A stretch of DNA of 64,000 nucleotides from Calocera cornea HHB12733 (taxonomy: Eukaryota; Basidiomycota; Dacrymycetes; Dacrymycetales; Dacrymycetaceae), in assembly GCA_001632435.1 (NCBI GenBank), contig KV423952.1:124001-188000 (forward strand), read 5' to 3'. The translations under genes and the position numbers were made by a program. Numbering within the stretch: the stretch's first letter is position 1; each line of letters opens with the position of its first letter. Below the pieces are notes generated by a model. It was not told the DNA's origin. It saw nothing but the letters and a program-made list of their open reading frames with translations, and ran no database searches. Below are positions 11,003 through 22,716 of the stretch, piece after piece.

Positions 11003-12066
11003 CTAAAGCTTGGCCTTGATCGCGGAGATAGGCGCTGGGTTCTTCCATGCCGGCTTGCGTTTCTGCATATCAGAATGTAAGCATGGCGTCGCTTCTTTGC
11101 GCCTGGGGCCAAGGCTCACCTCCTGGAAAGCACGCAAACCCTCGGCGATATTCTCGCTCTGAGCGAACCCCCTCCCCCGCGGGTTATCCTCCCATCGCTG
11201 CACATAACCCTCCACATCGCCTCGCCCTTCCACCAACCCAATCTTGGTGCTCCATACCGAGTCAGGCGAGTTATTCACGATCGTCTGGGCGAGCTTGAGC
11301 GCCGTTGGGAGCACCTCGGAGGCTGGTACAACCCGGTTCACGAAGCCAAACCGATCGTGGGCGAGTTGCGCGGAGATCGGCTGTCCAAGGAGCAGCATCT
11401 CGGAGGCCAGCTGTGTAGCCACGGGTATGAGCGCTTTGGGACATAGGAGGCGAATGAGAAGGCGCACCTGGTGTCCGGAAATAGCCGCAATCCGCGGTAT
11501 CCCACCCTGAGCGGCGACTACACCCCTGCTAACCTCCGGCAGAGCGAATTTGGCGTCTTCGCTGGCTACTACCAGATCGCAGTTCACCTAAGATATGATC
11601 TGAGAGTCATTCTGTGTTGTGATACAGTCCATACGTACGATGAGCTCCATCCCACCGCCCATCGCTACACCATTGACTGCTGCGATAATCGGCTTGCAGG
11701 ATTTCCGTCTGGATATTGAAGCAAACCCATGCTTTGAGCTTCCCGAGGGTAACGGAGCGCTCCGTCGGTCTGCCAGCCACATCTTCAGGTCCTGTCCCGC
11801 ACAAAATGCCCGGCCTTTCCCAGTGACGATGACTACCCTGGAGATGCTGTAAGCCGCCCGGCGTGTAAGCGAGGCGGTACGCATGCGCACCAGAGGGACA
11901 CCTCGTCCTCGAACCAGTCCAGCACCCTCTCAATCGCCGCTTGCAAGGCCGGAGTCATCGCGTTGAGTTGTTTGGGCCGATTCAATGTGAGGAGCAGGAC
12001 ATGGGGAATCGGGAAGCCTATGAGCAGCTCTGGTGGGACCGCAGGGGGTTCGGTGGTGAATGCCAT
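11003..12066 (-). CDS. Enoyl-CoA hydratase/isomerase family protein
   Basis: Four exons, 12066-11891, 11846-11639, 11587-11120 and 11062-11003, join in frame across introns of 44, 51 and 57 nt. The product is 303 aa, a normal crotonase length. Crotonase landmarks are clear. The first oxyanion-hole segment is GRAFCAGQDLK. The second is NGVAMGGGMEL, and ALPEVSRG follows. The crotonase fold handles acyl-CoA thioesters (hydration, isomerisation or hydrolysis), usually in mitochondria or peroxisomes. The substrate cannot be read from sequence. An in-frame ATG at 12138 would add 24 residues (MFDLVIHVV...), possibly a weak targeting sequence. The C-terminus ends in AKL, close to a PTS1 tripeptide (AKL is an accepted variant), which suggests peroxisomal import and beta-oxidation-like use. 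Confidence 0.88.
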
Positions 12067-12506
12067 GGCTTGCGGTCCGACGCGTTCGAAGGGTATTGAT
12101 AGCGTGCACGAGACTACGTGGATGACTAGATCGAACAATGGACAATTTTGCTGCGGGGATGGTTGCCGATGGGATGATGATTAGCGACGGGCTGGCATGT
12201 ATATAACCATGTGGAGAGCCTGTCTGACGCTAGGGTAGACTTTCCGCGAAGTGCCCCCTGGACTCTCGAAGCGCTTCCAGGTTTTCGGAAGTCTCGTCAA
12301 CATCACACACGTCGTTCCCTCACCCCCTAGCGCCGCCCATCATCCACCCTGGGCCTTTCCCCCTCTCTCTCCACCACCACCTTGCTTTACACCTCTTGAT
12401 CCTCGCTCTCTTCCTCGTTGCTGCATCGCATCCCACCTAGCTGCGCCCTGCGCCGGACGTCAAGGCACCGCCCATCAAAGCCATTGTCAAATAGCCTTTT
12501 CCGTTA

Positions 12507-13817
12507 ATGCTTCCAACAAATCCGCCTGCCCACACCTCGTCTCACTTCCCCCTCATGCACACCACCCAGCCATTGGCCCTCATCAACCGCCTGCCTGAGG
12601 AGGTGTTTGCAACAATCTTCGTACTCGCCTCCTTTCCTCCCCTACCATATCGACCACCAAACCTTGCGCATATACCTACACCGCATACGCCCACCGTCAT
12701 CTCGCATGTCTGTCGCACATGGCGCGTCGTGGCCTTCTCTACCCCGCGTCTATGGACAGACATACGCGTCATGCCGTTGAAGTCCGACAAAGCCGCCTTC
12801 ATCGACCCCGCGACGCGTTGTGCTCCACATACCTTCGCGCTGTCGGTGCGCACGACCCACTCACACCTTGGTTGGGTGTCTGCCGTCCTACCAACATATC
12901 TCCCCCGCTGCCACTCCTTACGTATCACCGGCCAGATCGACGAGCACCCGAACGTCAAGCTCAGCTTCTTCCCAGGCCATGTACCCATCCGGAGCCTGGA
13001 GCTCATACACGTCGAGCTGCCCTCCATGCGCGTCCTCATCGATATGCTCGAGTACTGCCCATCTCTTGAGCGCCTAACGATGCGCGACCTACACATGGAG
13101 TCAGAAGCACCGGGTTCAGTGCGACAAAGGCGCAAGCTGAAGTCCCTGAAGCGGCTTGCCCTGCAGGTGGACGAGAACTTCGACATTATCCAAGGCTTCT
13201 TCCCACGTGTCATTACGCCGAACCTCCAGGTATTAGAGTTGGCGTACGGCCCGGAGGGACCACATGTCGTTGGCCCGTTCATCATTTACGACGACTGCAT
13301 GGCCTCTGTCACCTCCCTGATCATGCGGGGCGAGGTCTTGGCGACGGATTTTGTGCTCAGCATGATGCAGAAGGCCATTCCCCTGCGGTCATTGACCCTA
13401 CTCGGATGTGGCGTCACAGACGAATTCCTGCAAGTGCTCGCTAAGCGCCAATCAAACCCCGACTACATGAGCATTGGGGGAGGAGGGTACACGGCACCGA
13501 AGCTGGAGAGGGTCATATTGCGGAGCTGCGATTATGTGACTGGTGCAGCTTTGGTGCAGCTAGTCAAGGAGCGGAGGGCGTCTTCAGACCCCGAGATCAA
13601 GCAGGAGGATGGGTCGTGCGTTGTTATGTACGACGCGGGGCGGCACTCGGCGGAGATGGACGCACATTGCAGGCCCAGTCGGATACGGTGGGTGGAGGCT
13701 ACCAACTGCGAAGGTGTTGGCAGAGAAGACGTTATGTGGCTAGAGGAGAACGCTACGGAGACGATGCCTGACTGGGATGATGATACGGACGATGGTGCAC
13801 TCTACATTTCCCAATAG
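12507..13817 (+). CDS. F-box protein with leucine-rich C-terminal region
   Basis: A single-exon frame of 436 aa. An F-box spans about residues 24-95: LINRLPEEVFATIF, then ISHVCRTWRVVAFSTPRLW, the pattern typical of the expanded basidiomycete F-box-like family. The remainder contains irregular leucine-rich segments such as LRSLTLLGCGVTDEFLQ and LERVILRSCDYVTGAALVQLV. These serve as substrate-binding surfaces in related proteins. Such proteins attach to Skp1 in SCF ubiquitin ligases. The substrate is unknown. A pyrimidine-rich leader precedes the start, common in fungal promoters. Confidence 0.85.
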   Translation: MLPTNPPAHTSSHFPLMHTTQPLALINRLPEEVFATIFVLASFPPLPYRPPNLAHIPTPHTPTVISHVCRTWRVVAFSTPRLWTDIRVMPLKSDKAAFIDPATRCAPHTFALSVRTTHSHLGWVSAVLPTYLPRCHSLRITGQIDEHPNVKLSFFPGHVPIRSLELIHVELPSMRVLIDMLEYCPSLERLTMRDLHMESEAPGSVRQRRKLKSLKRLALQVDENFDIIQGFFPRVITPNLQVLELAYGPEGPHVVGPFIIYDDCMASVTSLIMRGEVLATDFVLSMMQKAIPLRSLTLLGCGVTDEFLQVLAKRQSNPDYMSIGGGGYTAPKLERVILRSCDYVTGAALVQLVKERRASSDPEIKQEDGSCVVMYDAGRHSAEMDAHCRPSRIRWVEATNCEGVGREDVMWLEENATETMPDWDDDTDDGALYISQ

Positions 13818-14161
13818 CCCGCATTGCATTCACGTTGTTTGATATTGGTCTTGGCCAGCATGTTGCAGCATTGTCCTATTATACATAATACCCTGTACTG
13901 CACCAGCATTACGGCCTTTCAAAATACTACATACAGCATACACAGTCGGAGCTGTGGCAGAGCAGATTTTGCGACAGCCTCATCAGCTGCGCCGCCATGT
14001 AAACATCGCGCCTTAGAGGGCCGTCAGGGACAGGTATGAAGCCGATTGCTTCCGAACCGCGTCCTATTATGGAGACGCGACCTCTGCTGAATTGGAAGTT
14101 CGCATTAAGGACGTCGCGTCTCTTGCAATCAGCCATCACCGACTGGTAGCAGACGCCGACC
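13818..14161. other. Intergenic region between F-box gene and remodeller gene
   Basis: About 340 bp holding the 3' end of the F-box gene and the promoter of the next gene, both on the plus strand. Nothing else recognised. Confidence 0.5.
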
Positions 14162-17100
14162 ATGACGACCACGCCTCCACCGGCTACCCCGCCGGCGGAG
14201 GAGATGCTCGTCTTTGACCACATCTCCCCGCCGCAGGACGTTCCGCTGGACGATTACACGTATACCAAGCTACCACCAATACCTATCCTCGGCTTACCCA
14301 TCGAGGATGAGGAGCCGTCAGAGGCAGGGGAGGAGGGACCGCATATGAAAGACATTCTCGGGCATGAGATGAAGAGGAAGGAGCTGTTCTACTTCGTGGA
14401 AATGAGCGATGGGAGGGTCGACAGGGTGAGTCGGGATCCATCAAGATCGGATAAGGGCGCCGTCTAATCAAATACAAAAGATGGCGGTGGATGATGTACA
14501 GAAGCATCAAGCTCTTTTACGCACATACGGTGCGTATATAGACAATTCTGATTTCTGTCCGTGCTCATGCCATTTGCAGAGATGAAGTCTCGTACCGGCA
14601 AGCTGCGAGCATTCGATCCTGACAACGACCAACGCCTAAACCCCCTCAAGATCAAGATCAGCCTGCGGAAAACTCAGGTTCAGCGCAGCCCGTCGTATGA
14701 AGGTCCCAGCGGTGCCCGTTCGGGAGCATCTACGCTGACCTCGCCGCCTCTTTCAACGCCGCCTTCCAGCGCACTTAGCGAGGAGGACCCGGATTTCGAC
14801 GCCGAAGTTTCTGAGGACGAGGACACCGTTCAACCGACACGACGTAGCACTCGGGCTGCTGCCACAGATGCTACGCGCCGAATCGCTGCACGACGTCCCA
14901 GCCCATCCCCCAAGAAGACGAGGGCGACGTCCAGACAGATGCAGCGTACTGGACAGTCTACCGGATCCGACTATGAGGGGGAGAGCGAGATCGATGTGGA
15001 ATCGGACAGCGACATGTATGCAGAATCGCCAGCGCCCCGTCATGCCAAAGCGAAGCAGCTTGTCAAAGGACGACCTCCGCCAAACCTCGAACTTGGTGAT
15101 CTCTACGAGATGTCGAAGAAGACTCCATCGGAACGCGAGTTGGCAAAGTTCGATCCTCTCCATGCACATCGCGATACTTGCGAGAAATGTCGTCAGAAGC
15201 CTGCACATCTCATACCGAAGAAGAGGGCGCGCAAGAAGGGCAGAGAGCCGCGCGGGAAATACGACGAGTCGATCGTGGACGATGACCACGAGAGGTCCCC
15301 GGAGGACCTTGGCGGTTGGCTTAAATGCGCGCGATGTTGCCTGGTCGCCCATTGGGACTGTGTCAGCCCGACGCAGAAGTTGGAGGTCATGCGAGCTGTG
15401 CGTGCCAAGACAGGCAACTCGTTCTGGCAAGGACTTCCGATGACGGAGATGAGCGCGTATCTCTGTGGATCTTGCTCAAAGGGCGCCGAGTGCATGGGTT
15501 GTGGGAAGACAGTGCCCGAAGGGGTCGAACGTACCAAGGACAACGCCAAGACAGCCTCGAGCTCCCGTGCAGAGACGAAGACTCCGGCAGAATCTCGCGA
15601 CAAGACACCCGCTCCTGATGAGAAGAGCAAGCCTGATGCCAATCGCGGCAGGTCGTCGACCGAACCTATGGATATTGATATGCCGGAGGGCGCGGGGTCC
15701 CCATTAAGTAAGCGAATGTGCATCGCTGAAATCCCCTAAATCTAACGACGGGAACAGCACCCGACCCCGATGACCTTAAAGATCCATCAGCGCTCATCTT
15801 CCGTTGCACACGCTGCAAACGTGCGGCACATTACTCCTGCTTGGCTAATCCACCCGGAGCGCTGTCGCTTCAAGACGGGGCCCCTTTGCCGCTCGATGAA
15901 CTTGCTCGGCACTATCAAGAAGACTGGGAATGCGATCAATGCGATCGCTGGAGCTTCCCCGTGGAACTCATTCTGGCTTGGCGGCCTGCTCCAGGCGTTG
16001 ACGCGAAAGTAGAGGCTCGCCGATTCGCCGACCACAAGGCGCGACTTCAACGCGAATATCTCGTTAAGTGGGAACGGCGGAGCTTTGCTCGAGCAGAATG
16101 GGTCCCTCACGCCTGGCTGGTCGCTGTTTCCAGCGCTAAGCTGAAGAATTTCCTGGATGGCGGAAGAAAGATCGAGCTTTTGGCCGAGGGCGGAGCAGTT
16201 GGTTTCGAGAGTTCGAGCAGTGGAGCTTCTGGACCAGAGCCTGATGCACTGTCCCGCATACCCGAGGCGTGGAAGCGTATCGACCGACTTCTCGACGTAC
16301 GATTCTGGAAGCCTCCCCCACCGCCGAAGAAGCCAAAACCAAAACCTGCTCCTCGGCGCTCTAAACTGAAGTCGAAGAAACGATCCGCTATCGTGCTATC
16401 CGATAGTCAAGACGATATCAGCGAGTTCAGCGATGACATCGAGGAGGTGGATAGGAACCTCGATCCAGACGAACCGCGTATAGCGGTCATGCGCGAGGGA
16501 GTGGAACCGCAGGAGAAGGACATTGAGGATGCGCAAACGAGGTTGAACAGACTCAGACGACAGAAAGGAAAGCAGGCTCGCCTCACAGAAGACGATATCA
16601 AGGATCTGGCGTGGTGTTATATCAAGTGGGAGGATCTGGGCTACGATCAAGGTGTGCTTGCCCTTCTTATTTCTGCCGATTTATTAACCGAAGAAATCAG
16701 CTACATGGGATTCCCCGTATTCTCCTGACGGGTCACGATTCGAGGGGATGCAGAGAGCCTTCGGCATTTACCTGCACGGCCGAGATATCTCTCACAGGCC
16801 GCTGACGCGCACAGAGATCGATCAGCTAGATGCTCTCTATGAGACGGAAGGCAAGGCAAAAAACATTACCGAGCAGCCTGAGTTCGCAAAGGGCGGAAGT
16901 CTGTTCCCTTTCCAACTACAAGGCGTAAGCTGGCTCTGGAGGCAATGGTGGGAAAAGCGATCAGCAATTCTTGCTGATGAAATGGGCTTGGTACGTGTCA
17001 CGCTCAGCTCTGGAACTGTCTCATGGAGTTTTCAACCAGGGCAAAACAGTCCAAGTTATAACGTTTCTCAACTTGATCCACACGCGCTTTCATGTGTCGC

Positions 17101-20100
17101 CATTTCTGGTCGTCGTCCCCAATTCCACCATCACCAATTGGTCGAGGGAGTTTGCTCATTGGGCTCCGAACATGCATGTCACCCCGTATTTCGGAGAGGC
17201 TGCCAGTCGTAAGGTTATCCGGGAGTTTGAAGTGTTCCACACTGGCCGCGCCGACTACAACGGTGAATCTAGGAAGCCGGAAATGAGGACGGACGTTATC
17301 ATCACGACGTACGAGACGGTGACGAACGGCGACAGGAGCGTCTTCAATTCTGTCACCCGTTGGGAAGTGTTGGTAGTGGACGAGAGCCAGAAGAGTAAGT
17401 ACTCTTAGTCTGCTATGTTATCTTACTAAACCCGCCCAGTCAAAAGCGACTCCAGCTTGATCTTCAAGCGACTGAACCAAATGAACACCGCACACCGTGT
17501 CCTGATGACAGGAACACCGCTCAACAACAACATTCGTGAACTCTTTAATCTGATGAACTTCTTGGACCCGGAAACTTGGAACGATCTGGACCGTTTGGAG
17601 CAGGAGTACGCAGAGCTCGACGAGGAGAAGATAAAAAAGCTACATACGGAGCTCAAGCCATACTTCCTCAGGCGCATTAAGGAAGACGAACTCGACCTGC
17701 CTGCGAGAGTGAGGACTTTTCGCACCGGCGCGGATACTACAACTGACCCTTTCATCAATGCTTAGAACGAGGTGATTGTTCCGTTGTCCATGAGTACATT
17801 GCAGAAGGAGGTTTATCGGGGACTGCTTAGTATGTTTATATATCCAGACGGGCTGGGCACGGCTCACTTTCCCTTTCAGGCAGAAATGCAGAGCTGATCG
17901 GTCAGATTATCGGCAACATCTCTGCTTCTACGATGAAAAATGCACACATCAAAAAGGGCAACCTGAACAATCTCTTGATGGAACTGCGAAAGTATGGTGC
18001 AATTCATCGAACAGAGGCGCCGTGAGCTGAATGCTCGCCAATAGGTGTCTTCAACACCCATACCTTGTATCTCACGACTTGGAGCCGAAGGGTATATCCG
18101 AAGCGGAGCTGCACCGCGCCTTAGTGGAAGCCAGCACCAAACTGGTCTTCCTGAAGTCTATGCTACGTCAGTTGAAGGATCGTGGCCATCGAGTCCTTCT
18201 ATTCAGCCAATTCGTCATCGTGCTGGATATTGTGGAGGATTTTCTCATCGGCGAAGGTTTTAAGTTCATGCGTCTCGTTCGTTCATCTCTGACATTGCCA
18301 GTCTAATTGCTAACCTGTGACTTAGGATGGTAACACAAAGCAGTCTGATCGTCAGAAAGGTCTAGATCAATTCAATCAAGAAGGATCCGAATACTTCATA
18401 TACCTCCTGAGTACTCGTGCTGGTGGCGTCGGCATCAATTTGACGTCCGCCGACACTGTCATCGTCTTTGATCCAGATTTCAACCCACACATGGATCATC
18501 AGGTATTGAAGCCTCCCAAATATTGTTATCACTGGCTAATACATGCATTCGAAGGCCATAGCGAGAGCCCATCGCATTGGGCAGACGAAGCCGGTGCTCG
18601 TCTTCAAGTTGATGGTGAAGGATTCTGCAGAGGGTAGGACAGCGTCGTTTCTGAGAGATGTCTTCTCAACTCCCTCTGCAGAAAAGATCGTTCAGGCTGG
18701 AAAGAAGAAACTTGTCCTGGATCATCTCATTGTGCAGAAGATGGACCTGGAGGACGAAGGTATGAACGATGTTCAAACCATCCTGAGCTTTGGTGCTCGT
18801 GCTCTCTTTGAAGAAGAAGCCGGCAAGAAGATCCAGGACATCGTCTACTCGGACCAGGACATTCACAACCTGATCGTGAAGACCGAGGATGATGGCAAGG
18901 CGCTGACAGAAAAGAAATCTGCCGAGTCAACGAAGGGCAAAGGCTTGGCTTTCGACTTTGCGAAAGTCTGGGAGGCCAGGAAGGGCGTTTTGGAAGAGCT
19001 GCAAGACGACTCCGCACCTGAACAACCGGGTGAAAGGCTGCAGGACTTCTGGGCAAGCGTAGCCAAACGAGCCGCCGCCGAAGAGGCAGAGAGGCAAAGT
19101 AAAATCGTCCTTGGGCGGGGTGGTAAGAGAGCTGCTGCCGTTGCGGTAAGGCATATTTCTCATAACTGTACGCCGTTGTTCATGATTTTACAGGTGCAGC
19201 AATACTATACTGAGGAAGAGATCAAGCAAAAGAAGAAGAAGGCAAAGGACGCCGACAAGGCAAGTGAAACCGTCCACGACCACAAGGTCGCGTCTCCCGA
19301 AGACAGTGGCGAAGGCTCCGATTTCGTGGCATTATCAGACGACTTCGTCAGCGATGATGACGACATCGTTGCCCTCGATGGTCCAGGCTTGCTGCCGGAC
19401 GATGTCGACATTTATTTGCCCAGCCCTGAAAAGCCCAAGAGAGGTCGTCCTAAGAAGGGCTTGGTTGCACAGATCGCCGACATGGCTCCTCAGGTTCATT
19501 CAGTTGCGACCCTCCCGCCACAAGCCTCAAGTGCCAGCACGACAACGGCCCCAAGAGTGACGTATGGCCTGCCGTCGAATCCGTACAGCCGCTCCGCCCA
19601 GCAAGCGAGCATAGCTCCTGGTAGTGCGGTCTCTCCCTTCTTCGTCCAAGGGATGCCCTCGGTACTGTACCCCGTCCAACCTTGGCAGGTAGCACAGACT
19701 GTTGTTGCTCCACCCCAGATGGTTCATCCTCACCCCATGGGGCGGCATCCCCCGCCCGTGCCTGCAACCTCCTCGTACCACCCTTCGAAATCTGTGGCAG
19801 AAGCTGGTCAGATCCCAACTGCTGCGCAGCACCCGAATGCGTGGCTTCACAGTGCTCAAACGGTGCAAGTTCGACCACAGACTACACACACACACCTGCC
19901 CTCCGTGGCAAGACCGTCTGCGCCTCTGAAGCGTCCCTACAAGCCCGACTCCAATGACACCACTGAGGATGAAGGGCTGGATGGCCAGTGCAGTGTCTGC
20001 AAGGAGGTTCACGAAGCGGACGAGTGTCCGAAGTTGGAGGATGTTACTACTTTAGAGGCAATTAGGGAGCGGATTCTCGCGTCCGACGAACCAGATGAGA

Positions 20101-21244
20101 GTAGGGTGAGCGAAGTCAACACAACAATATGCGCTCTATCCTCTAACCCGTGACTTCACAGAGGAAAGCTCTTGTCGCCATCAATGACCTCTTGGTAGCC
20201 GCTCGCACCAAACAGTCCAAGGCAGCCCGGACGCCTTCCAGCCTCACAAACAAGCGAAACCCATCTGCTACATCTTCGCAAGCACCTGAACCCAGCCCTC
20301 CAAAGATCGGACCACCATCAAAAAGACGAAAATCTACACACACGTCCACTGACTCCGGAACAACAAGGACCGGAAATCAACATATTCCGCCATCAGGAGC
20401 GCCAATCCGTACTAGTTTCTCGAAAGTCCCCACCCCTCCTCTCGTCAGCCGCCTCCCTCCAACCCCGGGAAACGGCGCTGCATCAGGCGAACGATGCCCC
20501 GTATGCACCGAACCGATGCATAATCCAGCCTCATGCCAGGCATTGCCATCCTCGAGCGCTCTTGCAATCAAGCGGGCTATCAAGAAACTGAGCGGGGATC
20601 CTCAGCAGCTTCACTTCGTGGACGAGCTCAAGAAGTTGATGTTGAAGCGTCACGGCATTCCGTACACCGATTCCCCTCCTCGCACTGTGTCTGGACCTAC
20701 CCGCCATGGAATTCAAGGCGTTCCCGTCAACGCACCGCTCCAGTCACTTGGTGGGGCATCCGGGCCTATTCGACATGGACTCCATGGCGTGCCCGTCAAC
20801 GCACCGCTCCAATCGCTCGGGAATGGTCCTGGACCGAGCCGACACGGTTCCGAACCCAGCCGACATGGCCTTCATGGCACTCCGGTCCAAACCCCGCTAC
20901 AACCATTGGGATCCCCCAGCTCGTCCGGACGATCCCGCGTTGCCGCTCAGAACTCCGTATCGCTCGGATTGACTGGCTGTTTAATTTGTCATCGTTCGGG
21001 TCATCAGACAAAGGATTGCCCAGCGGTCAAGTACATGGACGACGCAAAGTTGAAGTCGACCGCCAAAGCACTGAAGCGAGCACAAGAATCGCATCCAGCC
21101 GGGGAAGCCATTCAAGGGATCAACGCACTGTGGCATCAGAGGGCGTTGTTGAAGGCTGGGGCGAGGGCGCAGAGGAAAGGCCTCGCGAGTGCCAGTGATG
21201 CATCCGTTGCTCCAGAGGCCGAAGTGATCGAGCTGAGTGATTAG
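14162..21244 (+). CDS. CHD/Mit1-like SNF2 chromatin remodeller with PHD-like and zinc-knuckle modules
   Basis: Fifteen exons keep frame throughout: 14162-14425, 14481-14529, 14580-15707, 15758-16651, 16701-16990, 17040-17394, 17440-17708, 17766-17829, 17880-17991, 18045-18276, 18326-18502, 18555-18633, 18682-19145, 19194-20105, 20162-21244. The product is about 2123 aa. Near residue 300 a Cys/His-rich PHD-like module begins (CEKCRQKP, then [20 protein letters not shown]). A second lies near 495 ([21 protein letters not shown]). Chromo-like pieces are [12 protein letters not shown] and [10 protein letters not shown]. The SNF2 ATPase follows: DEMGLGKT, an unusual motif [27 protein letters not shown] and [12 protein letters not shown]. 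The C-terminal 400 residues carry three zinc knuckles. The order matches S. pombe Mit1, the SHREC remodeller of heterochromatin, so nucleosome positioning in silent chromatin is inferred. Confidence 0.9.
20693..20911 (+). repeat. Three tandem coding repeats in the remodeller C-terminus
   Basis: Three diverged copies of a 22-26-residue unit, GP-x-RHG-(I/L)-x-G-(V/T)-PV-x-(A/T)-PLQ-(S/P)-LG, lie between the second and third zinc knuckles (about residues 1940-2012). They are recognisable at DNA level, for example in the shared stretch cccgtcaacgcaccgctcca. They look like a recent internal expansion in a disordered linker. Confidence 0.85.
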
Positions 21245-21638
21245 GGGGCATACACCTGAACCGTATTTCTCTGAGGCATGATTCAAGCATGTCCTTTTCT
21301 ATCTCCGTCATCGGGCATAGGCCATTAGCGCACACATACCACGCATTCTTTGTACGATAACCCGTATCACCGCACTACACTGCAACTTTCTTTAGCAAAA
21401 TCCTCACGCAATCATAATCTGGATGTTCCGAAATACTGCTGTGGAACATTGCACCAGACTTGTCGGTGCCCAGCATCGCACGGCAGCCGCGGATTGTCAC
21501 GCGGTCGAAATTAGGACTGGGCGTGAGCCTATAGCCATATATTTTGCGCATGTACGACCATACATCATCATATCATGCACTCCCCGTGCGAGAGAACAGC
21601 AAATGCCCACATGCAGGCTACCACCCATGCGCATACAT

Positions 21639-22440
21639 CTACTCCTCATCCTCCTCAGCATCACCACCGGCCTCCTTGCTCGCCGCGGCGGCAGCACGCT
21701 TCCTCTTAACACGGCCGGGACGGCCACCTCCGTAAGGCGAGTTGAGGGCAAAGTCGATGTGCTTCTGGCTGTCAAGACGGACGACGAAGGAGGGGATGTT
21801 GACGAGTTGACGGCCGACGCTGCGAGACGGTAAGCATTAGCGGCTAGTATCTAAGTAAGAAGAATACGGACCGAATGTGCCTCTGCCTGATCAGGACACG
21901 AGCATGGTGGATGCTCTTAGCGAGCCCGCTCTTGAACACCTGGGTCTGGAGGCGGCGCTCCAAGAAGTCCTCGACCTTGAGAGCGAGCACGTAATCGAGC
22001 CGCATGCGGGACTCGTCCAGCACGCCGATGCGCACCAGGCGGCGGATGAGCGCGTTGCCCTCGAACAGACGCTTCGGGTCCTTGTCGTCCAGCTTGAGCA
22101 GCTCACGGGCAGCACGACGGATCTTAGAGAGCGTCAGACCGATGCGCCAGATCTCGCGCTTGTTGCGCAGGCCGAATTCGCCGGCGAGCTGGACAATATA
22201 TCAGCTACCATACCATGCGCTGGTGGGACAAGGGGGAAAACGTACCTTGAGCTCGGCATCGAGACGGGCAGCCTCGAAAGGCCTCTTGGGCACCTTATAG
22301 CTAAACACACAATCAGCACCGCCTCTTCCCGTATCCCACAACCCAAGCGTACGTTTTTGAGTGGTTCCTTGGTGCGCTGTAGGACTCTAGTCAGCATATA
22401 GCTCATGACATCGACAATCTACTTGTACTCACAGAGGCAT
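21639..22440 (-). CDS. RPS9: 40S ribosomal protein uS4 (S9)
   Basis: Five exons, 22440-22433, 22376-22353, 22300-22246, 22188-21872 and 21819-21639, give 194 aa, exactly the eukaryotic S9 length. The start reads [20 protein letters not shown]. The core contains [21 protein letters not shown], the S4 RNA-binding motif region [22 protein letters not shown] and [17 protein letters not shown]. The end is the usual acidic tail after RPGRVKRKR. It binds 18S rRNA in the small subunit body and helps form the mRNA entry channel. The first two coding exons are only 8 and 24 nt. Several introns near the 5' end is common in basidiomycete ribosomal protein genes. It is divergent to eL21. Confidence 0.96.
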
Positions 22441-22716
22441 GATGTGTCGTGCTGAACCAAGAACGGCGAGCAGGGATTCCTATCCAAAAGAGTCCGCGCG
22501 CGAGCGGGTGCGGGTCAGGTGCTGTACAGTTGCTTTAGGGTGTGGCTTGCACCTTGACGGGAGCAAATTCGACCGCTGCACTGGGTGCATTTCCCAGAGT
22601 CCCTGGTCCCTGTACAAGGTAACCTCCTCGCCGTCCTCTAATTTGTGGGTAACTTTGCACCTGCTGTCGTCGAACGTCTTGGGCTTACGCATCGTCATCC
22701 TTGCTAGCAGAAAACC
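22441..22716. promoter_or_regulatory. Shared bidirectional promoter of uS4 and eL21
   Basis: The start codons of the two ribosomal protein genes are 276 bp apart and divergent. A telobox-like sequence, ctttagggtgtgg (about 22531-22543), sits near the middle. AGGGTT-type teloboxes are known in fungal and plant ribosomal protein promoters. A pyrimidine-rich stretch precedes the eL21 start. Co-expression of the pair from this segment is inferred. Confidence 0.65.
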
